Notes under the pieces: generated by a model
What the model was told of the DNA's origin: nothing
The model's database searches: none
Seen by the model: only the letters and a program-made list of their open reading frames with translations
Shown here: positions 51,350 through 60,351 of the stretch, piece after piece
Layout: each line of letters starts with the position of its first letter
How positions within the stretch are numbered: the first letter of the stretch is position 1
NCBI GenBank assembly: GCA_016929905.1
Contig: JAFGHX010000401.1
Location: 1-64,000 of the forward strand
From: Kiritimatiellia bacterium
GTDB taxonomy: Bacteria > Verrucomicrobiota > Kiritimatiellia > JAFGHX01
Reading direction: 5' to 3'
Length of the DNA stretch: 64,000 nt
Made by a program: the position numbers and the translations under genes

Positions 51350-52642
51350 CTACTCCTCCAGCCAAGCCTTGACGCGGTAGTAGACGGTTTCGGCGCCGGC
51401 GGCGTTGGTGAAGGCGACCATCTGGCCGGCGCCCTGGATGTTCGTGTAGCCGGGTACCCCCTGCCAGGTACCGTTCTTCAGTTCCGTGCTGTATTCGAGC
51501 GAGAAGCGGCGCGTGCCATAGCCGGTGCCGGTCGCATCGGGTGCGGCGAATGCGATCACGCGGCTCCCGCCGCCGGCTGCGGGATCGATATCGACCGCCA
51601 GCACGCTTGCGCCGTTGGTCGGGTCGGACCCGCCGATAAACTCGTGCAGGTCGGATATGCCGTCACCGTCGGAGTCGGCCGTGCCGTCCTGATTGGTGGA
51701 GCCGTGGTAGGTCGTTTCCCACGTGTCGCGCAGCCCGTCGCCGTCCGCGTCGTCGGTATCGACGATCAGACTCTGCTGCACGACGGAGAGGGCCATGTCG
51801 ATCTTGAAATCGCTGCTGTTGGTCTGGTAATTGAACGCCTGTACGGCGAGCACGTTCGTCGGGCTGAGCGGCGGCAGGGCTTCTGCCGTGACCTGCACCG
51901 ACCAGTTGGTCGGTTCGATGGACCCCAGCGGTGCGGTGCGGTGGTCAAACGGGATATAGGCCGGCTCGTTGGTCATGTTGACCCGGACGACCTCGTTGCC
52001 GTTGATCCACAGGATGAAGCCGTCGTCGTAGACGCCGTTGAGCAGCAGGCGGTTGACCAGCGGCGGGTTGGCCACGGTGAACGTCTTGCGCAGGAAGACG
52101 GTGGTATACGGGAAGTTCGTCATATCCGTAAGCGTCGTCCCGAAGGGGCCCTCGCTCGGGCTGGTGCTGTAGCCGAACGGCGCATCGCCGGCGGTGCCCC
52201 ACGCCGAATCGTCGAAATTCAGCATCCGCCAGGCGGTTGGCGGGCTGGACGCTTCAGCCGTACCCTTGACGTATTTCCATTCGCCGCCCGTATCGACCTT
52301 GACGGCCACCGTGGCGGCCTTGACTTCGTCGGAAAACACGCTTTCGTTATTGTTCGTGTCGAACGCCGTCACACTGAAGTAGTAGACGGTGTCCGAATCA
52401 AGGCTGGCGACCACGTTGGATGGGGTCCCGGCGACGCCGACAACCGTGTTTGTCTCGTAGCTGAATTGGGCCGAATTCGTCGCCGCGCCCCGCGATGCCG
52501 TGCCCCAGTAGAGGCGGTACCCGCCGAGGTCCGGTTCCGAGTTCGCGTCCCAGGTTGCGACCAACTTCGCCGCTTGGGCAAGGAAAGGGAAGAGCGCCAG
52601 AGACAGACCGACAGACAGCATCCGTAGGCTTCGCATTTTCAT
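51350..52642 (-). CDS. Secreted multidomain protein: FN3, beta-sandwich, TSP3-type calcium repeats
   Basis: 430 residues from the ATG at 52642 (MKMRSLRMLS). Signal peptide to about residue 25 (LFPFLAQA). A fibronectin type III domain (VATWDANSEPDLGGYRLYWG, VYYFSVTAFD) spans 26-110. A jelly-roll-like domain (WRMLNFDDSAWGTAGDAPFG, DDGFILWINGNEVVRVNM) spans about 120-270. Two thrombospondin type 3 calcium repeats follow (DADGDGLRDTWE, DSDGDGISDLHEF), then a C-terminal beta domain often found with them. No anchor or sorting signal is obvious. Probably extracellular binding or structure. Confidence 0.8.
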   Translation of the reverse strand: MKMRSLRMLSVGLSLALFPFLAQAAKLVATWDANSEPDLGGYRLYWGTASRGAATNSAQFSYETNTVVGVAGTPSNVVASLDSDTVYYFSVTAFDTNNNESVFSDEVKAATVAVKVDTGGEWKYVKGTAEASSPPTAWRMLNFDDSAWGTAGDAPFGYSTSPSEGPFGTTLTDMTNFPYTTVFLRKTFTVANPPLVNRLLLNGVYDDGFILWINGNEVVRVNMTNEPAYIPFDHRTAPLGSIEPTNWSVQVTAEALPPLSPTNVLAVQAFNYQTNSSDFKIDMALSVVQQSLIVDTDDADGDGLRDTWETTYHGSTNQDGTADSDGDGISDLHEFIGGSDPTNGASVLAVDIDPAAGGGSRVIAFAAPDATGTGYGTRRFSLEYSTELKNGTWQGVPGYTNIQGAGQMVAFTNAAGAETVYYRVKAWLEE

Positions 52643-53031
52643 TTGCTTTGTTCTCCGCGTTTGTCTTATCCGCCCGTCGTCACGGATTCGGATCTCCTGT
52701 GGTTGGCACGACCGACAGAGAATCCCGATCAGGCAGAAAACGTAGACAACGGCTATGTTTTTGTACCGTATTGATCGGGTGTTGTCAAGTCTCAGATCTT
52801 GCTGAGCATAATTCGTGCCAGCCTGTCTTGGGAATGCAGGCGGCGAAGGCGGTCGCGAGGCCGGATTCCCCGGAAAGCGGCGTTTCTCTGCAGGTTTCCG
52901 GGCTGCGTGCCCGTTCGAACGGCTTCCGCGCATTTCAGGGTTCGAGCCAGGGCTCGCAAATGTGAGAAAACGTGATTTTGAAGGCGGCGAGGCTGTCGGT
53001 GCGCTGTACGGCGCTGGGCCGCCAGGAAAGG
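52643..53031. other. Intergenic region with the promoter of the FN3 gene
   Basis: 389 bases. Apart from the promoter at 52760-52788, which gives a leader of about 110 bases, I see no gene and no clear repeat. The right part lies downstream of the DUF2334 gene and shows no strong terminator. Confidence 0.5.
52760..52788 (-). promoter_or_regulatory. Sigma-70-type promoter of the FN3 protein gene
   Basis: On the minus strand: a consensus -35 TTGACA (52788-52783), 17-base spacer, -10 TACAAA (52765-52760). Confidence 0.7.
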
Positions 53032-56000
53032 CTACGGCCAGGCGTCAAGCTGGTAGAAGCGGTGGGAGCTCTGATCGGGCGCGGGGCGGTTCGTTTCGCC
53101 GTTGTCGATCCATTGCACGCTGTTGCTGGCGGCGGTGATCGAGGCGGCGTGAGCCCACGTCCCGGTCAGTTCGTCAGTCCAATCGAGTTCGAAATGCAGG
53201 CCGGGTCCTGCCGCCCAGTCGAGCTGGATGTCGCCGTCCGTGTTACGGCCGACGGCGTTGAGCAGGACGTAGACCTGCTGGAAGACGGCGTCGCCGGAGA
53301 GCTGGACTTGACCGGTCCAGTCCAGGGCCTCCACATAGTAGAAGCGGTCGCCCTCCCCGAGGTCCAATTGCCCGTCGCCGGCGAGCGACCAGGCGTAGAC
53401 GACGTTGGCCACGTCGACGGTGCCGCGTGCCTCGAGCCGGCCGAGGGCCTGGTTGGCGCAGAATCCAGCCAGGGTGTTTGTCAGGTCGAGACTGCCGGTC
53501 GACAGGGTGTGTGTGGTGCCGGTCGTGAACGCGATGGACAGGCCCAGCATGTTGTTGGCCGCGTTCGAGCTGGAATTGAGAAGGTCGCCCTCGAGCGTCA
53601 GGGCGCCGCCGGTCCCGGCCAGGACGCCGTTCCCGGCGAGCACGAGGTCGAGCGCGAGGCCGGCGTCGGCATCGAGCTGCACCCACCCCTCGTTTGTGAT
53701 GCTGCCCGCGCCGGAAAGGTCGAAATCACCGGCGATCGTGACCGTGCCCGACGCGCCGATGAGCAGGCCGTCGGCGGCCAGTGAGCCGCCAAGCAGGTTC
53801 AGCGCGGGCGGCCCGACGGCCAGGGGCCGGGCGACGGAGAGATGCCCGCCGTTGACGGTCAGCTGATCCACTCCGGACAGGTCAAACTCGGGCGCCACGT
53901 TCACGGTACCGCCGGCGCCGATCAGCAGATGGGGAGTCGTCATCGTCCCGGCCGCCAACTCCAGCAGACCGCCGCCGACGATTACCGCATTCGTGGCGGA
54001 CAGGGCGCCGCCATCGAGTACGACCGCGTTGTCCACGGCGTTCGTTTCCTGGCCGACCACAAGCGAGCCTACGGACACGACGGTTCCCGTTTCGATTGTG
54101 AACAGGTTGCCCGATCCTTCGACGCCGACGACCAGGTTGCCGGCATTCGACCAGCAGGACCCGGCGCCGGTCACCCGCACGGTATTACCCGTGGCGCCGG
54201 CTTCCAGGCCGACGAACGCATAGCCGGCTTCAACCCGGCCGCCGTCGGCGACGGTGAACGTATTGCAGGACCCCGCCCCTCCGAGCACGAGGTGCGCCCG
54301 GTTACTCCACGTCGAGCCGGCGCCGGTAACGGTGAGCGCATTCGCGGTCGCGCCGCTGCCGGTCCCCACCTCGCACGAGAGGCTTTCCGCCTGCGCGCCC
54401 GCGGCGAGGGTGACCCGGTTCGACACGCCGGCGGCGCCGACCGTCACACCGTAGTGGTTGCTCCACAGTGTGCCGGGGCCCGTGACGAGGACGCTGTTTT
54501 CGTGGGCGGTGGCGGCCCGGCCGACGAGGGTTTCCGCCGCAAGCAGCCAGCCGCCGTTGGTGAGGAGCAGCGAGTTGGCGCAGCCCGCGCCGCCGACGGT
54601 GAACGTGTCGTCGCCCGTCCACAGGGAGCCGGCGCCGGAGACGGTCGCGCGGTTCTCCGCCGCCGTATCGTTCAGGCCGATGAAGGCCTGCCGGTTCGAC
54701 AACACGCCGGCGTTGACGATTTCCAGCACGTTCGAGACCCCGGCCCCGCCAAGCACGAGGTCGCCGTCGATGGCCGCCGTGACCGCGTCGTAGCCGCGGT
54801 ACGTGCCGGTGTTGGTCACGCCGGATTCCGGATAGCAGGGCAGGGGATCCTCGCGATAGAGCGTTTCCGGACTCACGAAGGTGTAGCCTTCCCCCTGCAT
54901 CTGTTCGACCAGGTTCGTCAGGTCTGCAAGATCGAGGAAGGGATGATAGTAGAAGCAGGCGACGGCGTCGCGGACCACCTTCAGTCTGCGGGCGTAGAGC
55001 ATTTTGTTCGAGACGACCATCTCCAGGCCGGCCGAGTCCCAGTGGCCGGCCGCGAGGTAACCGAGGTTCTCGGGCAGCACCGTGGTGCCGTAGACGCTGC
55101 GGCGGACCGGGTAGGGCATGACCTGGTCGACGCCGCTCACGTGGTTGGTGCTGAGCGCTTCCAGTTCCGCGCGGGTCGCCCCGCCGGTGAAGACGTCGTA
55201 AACCGAGATGCCCTCGAAGTGGACACGGTAGCGGTCCGCGAAGACGTGGCGGTCAACCAGCGACGCGGTGTAGTGCGGCGTCTCCCAGATGGCGACCGGC
55301 AGCGCCGCTTCCAGGAACTCCCGCGCGGAATCGGCCACCCGCCCGGCCGCCCAGTCCCAACCGTCATAGGGAAGCGGCAGGTTCGGCCCCGGCGCATAGA
55401 TGTCGTCGTCCCAGAATTCGTAACCGTCGCCGGATAGCTGGTTGCCGTGCTGGTGGGTGTAGCCGTGAGCCAGAAGCGTGGCGCCGGTTCGTTTCACCTC
55501 TCGGAGCCGTGCGAGGAAGTCGGGGTCTTCCGACATGCGCACGTCGGGCGGGCTCATTTCGATGTAGAGCTGCTCCGGATCCATGTAGCGCGGGATCACC
55601 CCGAAACTGGCCGGTACGCCGAGCGCCGCCAGTGCGGCGGCCTTGGTGCAGACGTCGTCCATCACGACCTGGCCGGGGTCGAGGTCCTCGATTCGGACCA
55701 GCGCGCGGTGCGACAGACCCGCCGCGCTCGCGCCCAGGATCTCGTGCAGCAGATCGGCCAGCACCAGCGCGCGGTCGCCCGGCAGCACGTAGGCGAACGG
55801 GTTGTCGGCGATGTACCAGAAGTTCGAGCCTTCGATCGCGTAGGGGACGGCCGTCACCGCCTCGTTCGTCCAGGAGGCCGCCGAGGCCCGTATCGTGCCG
55901 TAGTCGTTGGTGTCGACGCAGACGAGCACCGAGTCTTCGTGCTTGAACAGATCCTCGCCCTTGTAGGTGACCTTGTCGTACAGGTTCGTCACCCAGTCGT

Positions 56001-56415
56001 AGCGGCCGATGCCCGTGTGAGCCGTGGCGTTCGTGCTCCAGAGCAGTTGCCAGATGTTGTAGTGCATCCAGACGAACGTGTTCGTGAACGACGAGACGTC
56101 GCCGAGAAAATCGGCGGGGAGCGGATTGTCGAAATAGGAGCCGATGTAAAAGGCCGTCTCGAAGTCCGCCAGATCCCCTTCACTGTATGCGGAGACGTCG
56201 CTGAAGCGGACGGATGCGCGGAAGTGGCCCAGCAGATTGCGCAGCATGTTCACGTAGAACTTCGCGTTGTCCGACTGCGCCGCATCGTGATAGATCACGA
56301 CCGGCTTGTACAGGATATCGTCGGACTCCGAGGCAGGCGACGAACGGGCCCAGCCCAGGACCCCCGTGCAGGCCAAAACGGCAAGCAGAACATGTCGGCC
56401 CGGCTGTCTGCCCAT
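53032..56415 (-). CDS. Large secreted protein: DUF2334 deacetylase-like domain plus PEP-CTERM-type beta repeats
   Basis: 1127 residues from the ATG at 56415 (MGRQPGRHVL). Signal peptide (VLLAVLACTGVLGWA). Residues about 35-520 look like a DUF2334 polysaccharide-deacetylase fold: ALVRIEDLDPG (metal Asp), LLAHGYTHQHG (His motif) and WETPHYTASL. Residues about 530-880 contain some nine repeats of about 35-40 residues with the pattern VTGAGS-x-WSN...LVVGGAG...N-x-LTV, as in PEP-CTERM-associated and autotransporter repeats, forming a beta-solenoid. No PEP-CTERM motif is present at the end. Likely surface glycan-active or adhesive. Confidence 0.78.
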   Translation of the reverse strand: MGRQPGRHVLLAVLACTGVLGWARSSPASESDDILYKPVVIYHDAAQSDNAKFYVNMLRNLLGHFRASVRFSDVSAYSEGDLADFETAFYIGSYFDNPLPADFLGDVSSFTNTFVWMHYNIWQLLWSTNATAHTGIGRYDWVTNLYDKVTYKGEDLFKHEDSVLVCVDTNDYGTIRASAASWTNEAVTAVPYAIEGSNFWYIADNPFAYVLPGDRALVLADLLHEILGASAAGLSHRALVRIEDLDPGQVVMDDVCTKAAALAALGVPASFGVIPRYMDPEQLYIEMSPPDVRMSEDPDFLARLREVKRTGATLLAHGYTHQHGNQLSGDGYEFWDDDIYAPGPNLPLPYDGWDWAAGRVADSAREFLEAALPVAIWETPHYTASLVDRHVFADRYRVHFEGISVYDVFTGGATRAELEALSTNHVSGVDQVMPYPVRRSVYGTTVLPENLGYLAAGHWDSAGLEMVVSNKMLYARRLKVVRDAVACFYYHPFLDLADLTNLVEQMQGEGYTFVSPETLYREDPLPCYPESGVTNTGTYRGYDAVTAAIDGDLVLGGAGVSNVLEIVNAGVLSNRQAFIGLNDTAAENRATVSGAGSLWTGDDTFTVGGAGCANSLLLTNGGWLLAAETLVGRAATAHENSVLVTGPGTLWSNHYGVTVGAAGVSNRVTLAAGAQAESLSCEVGTGSGATANALTVTGAGSTWSNRAHLVLGGAGSCNTFTVADGGRVEAGYAFVGLEAGATGNTVRVTGAGSCWSNAGNLVVGVEGSGNLFTIETGTVVSVGSLVVGQETNAVDNAVVLDGGALSATNAVIVGGGLLELAAGTMTTPHLLIGAGGTVNVAPEFDLSGVDQLTVNGGHLSVARPLAVGPPALNLLGGSLAADGLLIGASGTVTIAGDFDLSGAGSITNEGWVQLDADAGLALDLVLAGNGVLAGTGGALTLEGDLLNSSSNAANNMLGLSIAFTTGTTHTLSTGSLDLTNTLAGFCANQALGRLEARGTVDVANVVYAWSLAGDGQLDLGEGDRFYYVEALDWTGQVQLSGDAVFQQVYVLLNAVGRNTDGDIQLDWAAGPGLHFELDWTDELTGTWAHAASITAASNSVQWIDNGETNRPAPDQSSHRFYQLDAWP

Positions 56416-56470
56416 CGTGCCCCCGCTGTCATGATGGCGGCGCCATACCGCGTGCACGCGACGGCCCAAC

Positions 56471-56597
56471 GAGCCTGTCGAAAGAGCGCCATCCGGTACC
56501 CCCAGACGGCTCACGGGGACGTTCGCCCTCCATTTTGTGCAACACATCGTATGCTTGGAGGGCGAGCGTCTCGCGAGCCGTCTTTTTCGACAGGCTC
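56471..56597. repeat. REP-A hairpin nested in an outer inverted repeat
   Basis: The REP-A arms lie at 56507-56532 and 56556-56580. They are enclosed by GAGCCTGTCGAAAGA (56471-56485) and its complement with two extra bases (56581-56597). The nested block lies just upstream of the DUF2334 gene start and within the gap before the divergent flippase gene. Confidence 0.75.
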
Positions 56598-56730
56598 AAC
56601 GGACCGGGCCACACTCCGGCAGACTACCACATTGTGATGTCGAAAGCGAGAAACATCGCGCGGGTACCGGTCGAGTCGTTCGAGGAGGCTGTCGCTCAGC
56701 TTCACCCGCTCGTTCCGGACGACTCGTTCC

Positions 56731-56760
56731 TTGACGGATCTCGTGACCGGTGCCTTAATC
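56731..56760 (+). promoter_or_regulatory. Promoter predicted to give a leaderless mRNA
   Basis: -35 TTGACG (56731-56736), 18-base spacer, -10 TTAATC (56755-56760). The ATG at 56766 begins five bases after the -10, where transcription is expected to start. Confidence 0.45.
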
Positions 56761-56765
56761 GTGGG

Positions 56766-58109
56766 ATGGCGACGGGCGACAGGGCAGTGGCGGGCGGGGC
56801 GACGGGCCGCGCGGGGGGCGGGCATCCGACGCAGGGCGAGTATCTCGCCTTCTACTGGCCGCTGGCCTTGATGGGAATGGCGACGCTGATCGGGCGTCAG
56901 TTCCAGAACGGGACGCTGAGCCGGTACCCGAACGCGAGCCGCGAGTTGGCGACGTTCGCGTATGCGGCGAGCACGTTCGAGCTGTTCGCGGCGGCGTTGG
57001 GCTTCCTGCCGCAGATGATCAACGTGCTGGGCCGCTCGCGCGCCGCGCGGCGCGTCTGCCTGCGCTTCACGCTGCTGGTCTGCGTGCTGCTGTCGCTGCC
57101 TGTCGCGTTCATGGCGTTCACGCCGGGCGGCGGCGCACTGGTGGCGCGCGTGTTCAGCATCGGCGGCGCGCGGCTGGCGGCCGTTGTGCTCTATTTGCGC
57201 TGGCTGTGCCCGCTGGTTCTGATCGGCGGGCTGCGCCATCACTATACGGGCCTGCTCGTGCAGGCGCGCCGCACGGGGGTGGTGACGGTCCTGAACGTGA
57301 CGGACCTGGCGACGACCGCCGCCGTGCTCGTGGCGGGGTTCCACGCCGGGTGGCGGCCCGTGCGCACGCTGGCTACGGCGCGGCTGACCGCGAGCGTTCT
57401 GGTCCTGGCCCTGACCTACGGGGCGCACAAGACGCGCTACGATCCGGCGCTGAGCGCATCGGGCGAACGCATCACTTACCGGCAGGCGTGGAGTTTCTTC
57501 TGGCCGGTGGCGCTGACGAGCATCATGTTCGCGCTGAGCCGGCCGATCCTCTATTCGTTCGTCAGCCGCGCGCCGGGCTCCGAGCCGCACGTGGCCGCGC
57601 TTCGGGTCGCATTCGATTTCGCGCTGATCTTTCACATGCCCGTGAATTCGCTGCGGCACCTGTTCGCCACGTTCGGGACCGAGGATCTGGCGGGCGTGCG
57701 CCGGTTCATGGTGCGGCTGCTGCTCGGCGTCGTGGGGCTGATGGCGTTGGTCGCGTGCACGCCGCTGAACACCTTCGTGCTGCGCGACCTGCTCGGTGTG
57801 GAGGGCGAGGTGCTCGTCATGGCCAGGGACGCCGTGCGGATCCTGTGCCTCGTCCCGCTTGTGGTGGCCGTGCGCAACTACTACCACGGCCTGGCGCTCG
57901 TCAGCCGCCGTACGGTGAGCATGGGGGTGGGCAGCCTCTGCCGAAACGGCCTCATCTACCTGGCGGCCTGGGCCGCTTACGCGCAGGGGGCACTGGACCA
58001 TCTGTGGGCCGCCATGATCCTGGTGTTCGGGTTCACCGCCGAAACCGCGGGCGTTGTGCTCGCCCGTTACGCCGGCGCGCGACGGCGCCGGTCAGGGGGT
58101 GGGCGTTGA
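56766..58109 (+). CDS. Polysaccharide flippase-like membrane protein (MOP superfamily)
   Basis: 447 residues from the ATG at 56766. About twelve hydrophobic helices, with paired helices and short loops. The beginning EYLAFYWPLALMGMATLIGR and the midpoint QAWSFFWPVALTSIMFALSR are similar to each other, as in the two-lobed MATE/Wzx-type flippases. An alternative ATG at 56638 would add 42 residues without membrane character. No glycosyltransferase genes are adjacent; the transported lipid or molecule is unknown. Confidence 0.72.
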   Translation: MATGDRAVAGGATGRAGGGHPTQGEYLAFYWPLALMGMATLIGRQFQNGTLSRYPNASRELATFAYAASTFELFAAALGFLPQMINVLGRSRAARRVCLRFTLLVCVLLSLPVAFMAFTPGGGALVARVFSIGGARLAAVVLYLRWLCPLVLIGGLRHHYTGLLVQARRTGVVTVLNVTDLATTAAVLVAGFHAGWRPVRTLATARLTASVLVLALTYGAHKTRYDPALSASGERITYRQAWSFFWPVALTSIMFALSRPILYSFVSRAPGSEPHVAALRVAFDFALIFHMPVNSLRHLFATFGTEDLAGVRRFMVRLLLGVVGLMALVACTPLNTFVLRDLLGVEGEVLVMARDAVRILCLVPLVVAVRNYYHGLALVSRRTVSMGVGSLCRNGLIYLAAWAAYAQGALDHLWAAMILVFGFTAETAGVVLARYAGARRRRSGGGR

Positions 58110-58160
58110 GCGCGTCGAAACGGAAGGCGGGAACGCGGGCGGGCGCGGCCGGACTCGAGG

Positions 58161-58183
58161 GGAAGCGGCGAGACGCCGCTTCT
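58161..58183. repeat. REP-B hairpin between convergent genes
   Basis: AAGCGGCG-AGA-CGCCGCTT (58163-58181) followed by CTAC, the reverse complement of the copy at 27183-27205. It lies exactly in the 72-base gap between two convergent genes and touches the stop codon of the DUF362 gene. Confidence 0.7.
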
Positions 58184-59483
58184 ACTTCGGGCCCGTGCGC
58201 TGCGCCGCGCGGTGCCGGCGCTTCGCGCCGAACTCGGGCGCTTCCTTGATGCAGGTGCCGAGGATCCGGAGCGATTTCAGGACCATCCGCGTCGTCCGCG
58301 GGTTCAACTCCGCCGGCGCCGCGCCTACGTCCGCCCAGCCCGGAGCTTCGAGATCGTCGGGCGGAATGGCGGTCGCCTCCCAGTTGTTGAACAGCCGGCC
58401 CCAGTCGCTCTGCAGGATTTCGTGGATCCGTCGCTGGTGGGTCGGGTACCAGAAGGTGTCGTGGTAGAGCACGCTGGCCATGTAGGACCACGGCGCCAGC
58501 ACGGTCTTGAGCGTCCACTCCAAGGGCTTCTTCAGCGGGCCCCAGTAGATCCGGTGCTGCATGCGGCTCGCGAACGTCATCTTCCGGAACGGCCCGACGA
58601 ACTGCCAGTTCTCGTTCGCGGCGTCGGTGTCGCCCACGATCCGGATCTCGCGCGGATCGCCGCAGCCGAGGCGCTTCTCGTGCGCGATGCGGACGTACTT
58701 CAGGTCCGCCAACGGATCGAACCCCATCAACTTGGCGGCCACCGCATCGATCGCGACCTGGTCGGCAGAGGCGAGCAGCACGTTCTTCACGTGCGGCGCC
58801 ATGCAGCGGGGGCCCGGCCCGTCGCCGGCGAAGGTGCCGTCCATCACCGCGAAGACACCGCTGTGGATCTTCTTCTGGATCATCAGCAGATCGACAAGCG
58901 TCTCGTGGATCACCGGGTGCGTCCAATGCCGCTTCTCGTTCAGCAATCCGCCGAACGCGTTCTTCATCGCGCCGGTCGTCGTCGTGAAGATATGGGTCTT
59001 GATCGTCGGCAGGTGAATGATGTTCTCGCCGATGAACCGCTTCGGGATCATGAACCCCTCGGGATACACCCGGTTGAGGCAGATGAACTCGTCCGCCAGC
59101 CCGCCGACCGCATCGCGCACGTTGATCCACTCCTCGCCCTCGTACAGATGCACGTTGCGCAAGCCGTGCGCGTCGGTCACGTTGACCTGCTTGTTCTCCC
59201 GCTCGCCGAGGTGCGCGTCGATCACCACCGTCCGATTGTGGCAGCCGTGGATGAGGGCGGGATCGTAGCCGTCCTTCTTCATCGCGCGGATTACCCCCTC
59301 GAGCTGCCACGGGGTCGTCGAGGAGCCGGGATAGAAGAAGTGCCAGCTGATGTTGATCTTGAGTGCCGTGTCCTTGTCCTTCGGCAGCACGTCCTGATAG
59401 CCGGCCAGGTTCAACAGCTCGTGGTAGTCGCGCAGCACTGTGGCGGGCGACGTGCGTTTGACGGCAACTGTCGATTGACTCAT
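58182..59483 (-). CDS. DUF362-domain protein
   Basis: 433 residues. DUF362 features: KINISWHFFYPGSSTTPWQL near the start, LPTIKTHIFTTTTGAMKNAFG near 165, and FAVMDGTFAGDGPGPR near 215. Many DUF362 proteins carry ferredoxin-like cysteines at the C-terminus; none are seen here, so this is the shorter, cluster-free form. The family function is unresolved (redox or nickel/sulphur metabolism have been proposed). It has a promoter abutting the start codon. Confidence 0.82.
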   Translation of the reverse strand: MSQSTVAVKRTSPATVLRDYHELLNLAGYQDVLPKDKDTALKINISWHFFYPGSSTTPWQLEGVIRAMKKDGYDPALIHGCHNRTVVIDAHLGERENKQVNVTDAHGLRNVHLYEGEEWINVRDAVGGLADEFICLNRVYPEGFMIPKRFIGENIIHLPTIKTHIFTTTTGAMKNAFGGLLNEKRHWTHPVIHETLVDLLMIQKKIHSGVFAVMDGTFAGDGPGPRCMAPHVKNVLLASADQVAIDAVAAKLMGFDPLADLKYVRIAHEKRLGCGDPREIRIVGDTDAANENWQFVGPFRKMTFASRMQHRIYWGPLKKPLEWTLKTVLAPWSYMASVLYHDTFWYPTHQRRIHEILQSDWGRLFNNWEATAIPPDDLEAPGWADVGAAPAELNPRTTRMVLKSLRILGTCIKEAPEFGAKRRHRAAQRTGPK

Positions 59484-59490
59484 GCGGCGG

Positions 59491-59520
59491 ATCCTAGCAC
59501 GCGAATGCCGAGCCGGGCAA
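59491..59520 (-). promoter_or_regulatory. Promoter predicted to give a leaderless mRNA
   Basis: On the minus strand: -35 TTGCCC (59520-59515), 18-base spacer, -10 TAGGAT (59496-59491). The ATG at 59483 is seven bases after the -10. Confidence 0.4.
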
Positions 59521-59655
59521 CCAGAAGGTTCCGCGCGTGGCTGTGGCGTGAGCGACCGGCGAGAGCCGGCAGCAGATGCGCGCTGCGAGGTCGACCTTGT
59601 CGGGACTGTGGATGCCGTTCGCCGTTCGACTCTCCGAAAAAACCTGCATGAGCCC

Positions 59656-59704
59656 TTGAAATCCAGCCACGCAGACGCTATAATGGTATCATGATAGGTA
59701 CCAT
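59656..59704 (+). promoter_or_regulatory. Consensus promoter with overlapping 22-base operator
   Basis: -35 TTGAAA (59656-59661), 17-base spacer, perfect -10 TATAAT (59679-59684). The operator candidate ATGGTA-N10-TACCAT (59683-59704) begins in the -10 and covers the transcription start; its centre includes the palindrome TATCATGATA. This suits repression, possibly by the GntR-type protein at 61839-63296 (inference). Confidence 0.7.
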
Positions 59705-59763
59705 AAGTTGTTTTGGGTGGGGGTGTAGTGGCGGAGATGAATCATGAGAAGGAGGGCGGGCGG

Positions 59764-60351
59764 ATGCGACGCATACGGGTGTTCGGAGTACTGGCGTGTT
59801 GGCTGGGCGGGGCCCTGGCGGCAAATGCGGGTGAAGGCAGCCGGGTGAGCATGGACACGGTGGAAGGGCTGACGGCGGTCAAGGGGTACCGTGCGGAACA
59901 GGCGCAAATTGCGCTGGACACGGAGGACAAGAAGGAAGGCACGGGCAGCGTGCGGCTGAGTTTTCGCGCGAGTGCGGCAGGGTACGGCATTGCGCAGATG
60001 GAGACAACCGTACCGTCCTTCGACATGACGGGCCGGAAATTCGAGGTCTATGTCAAGCCGTTGGACAATCGGCACGGGTACTGGGGGGTCGAATTCTACG
60101 ACGCCGCGGGCAGCCTGGTGGAAACGCATCGGGTCTTCGCGCTGAAGAAGGGGCAATGGAATCCCTTCGCCTTCACGCAGGGGCAGAAGCTGCAGTACGG
60201 GTGGTACAAGCGCGGTACAGGCAATCCGACCCAGGTCACGAAGATCGTGTTTCGTGCTCAGACCAAAAAAGGCGGTGTTGAGGCCGCCATGTTGTGGGAC
60301 GGGTTCCGCTCGATTGAGCAGCCGGTTGCGGCGCTGCCGACCGCGCCCTGA
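59764..60351 (+). CDS. Small secreted carbohydrate-binding-like protein
   Basis: 195 residues from the ATG at 59764 after AAGGAGG (MRRIRVFGVLACWLGG); an upstream ATG at 59737 is less likely because it would bury the signal peptide. Cleavage is expected after AANA. The mature 170 residues have a beta-sandwich pattern (GTGSVRLSFRA, RKFEVYVKPLDNRHGYWGVE, VTKIVFRAQTKKG) like carbohydrate-binding or discoidin-type domains. No catalytic motif. It is first in a pair with the UROD-like gene and under the strong operator-controlled promoter. Confidence 0.65.
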   Translation: MRRIRVFGVLACWLGGALAANAGEGSRVSMDTVEGLTAVKGYRAEQAQIALDTEDKKEGTGSVRLSFRASAAGYGIAQMETTVPSFDMTGRKFEVYVKPLDNRHGYWGVEFYDAAGSLVETHRVFALKKGQWNPFAFTQGQKLQYGWYKRGTGNPTQVTKIVFRAQTKKGGVEAAMLWDGFRSIEQPVAALPTAP

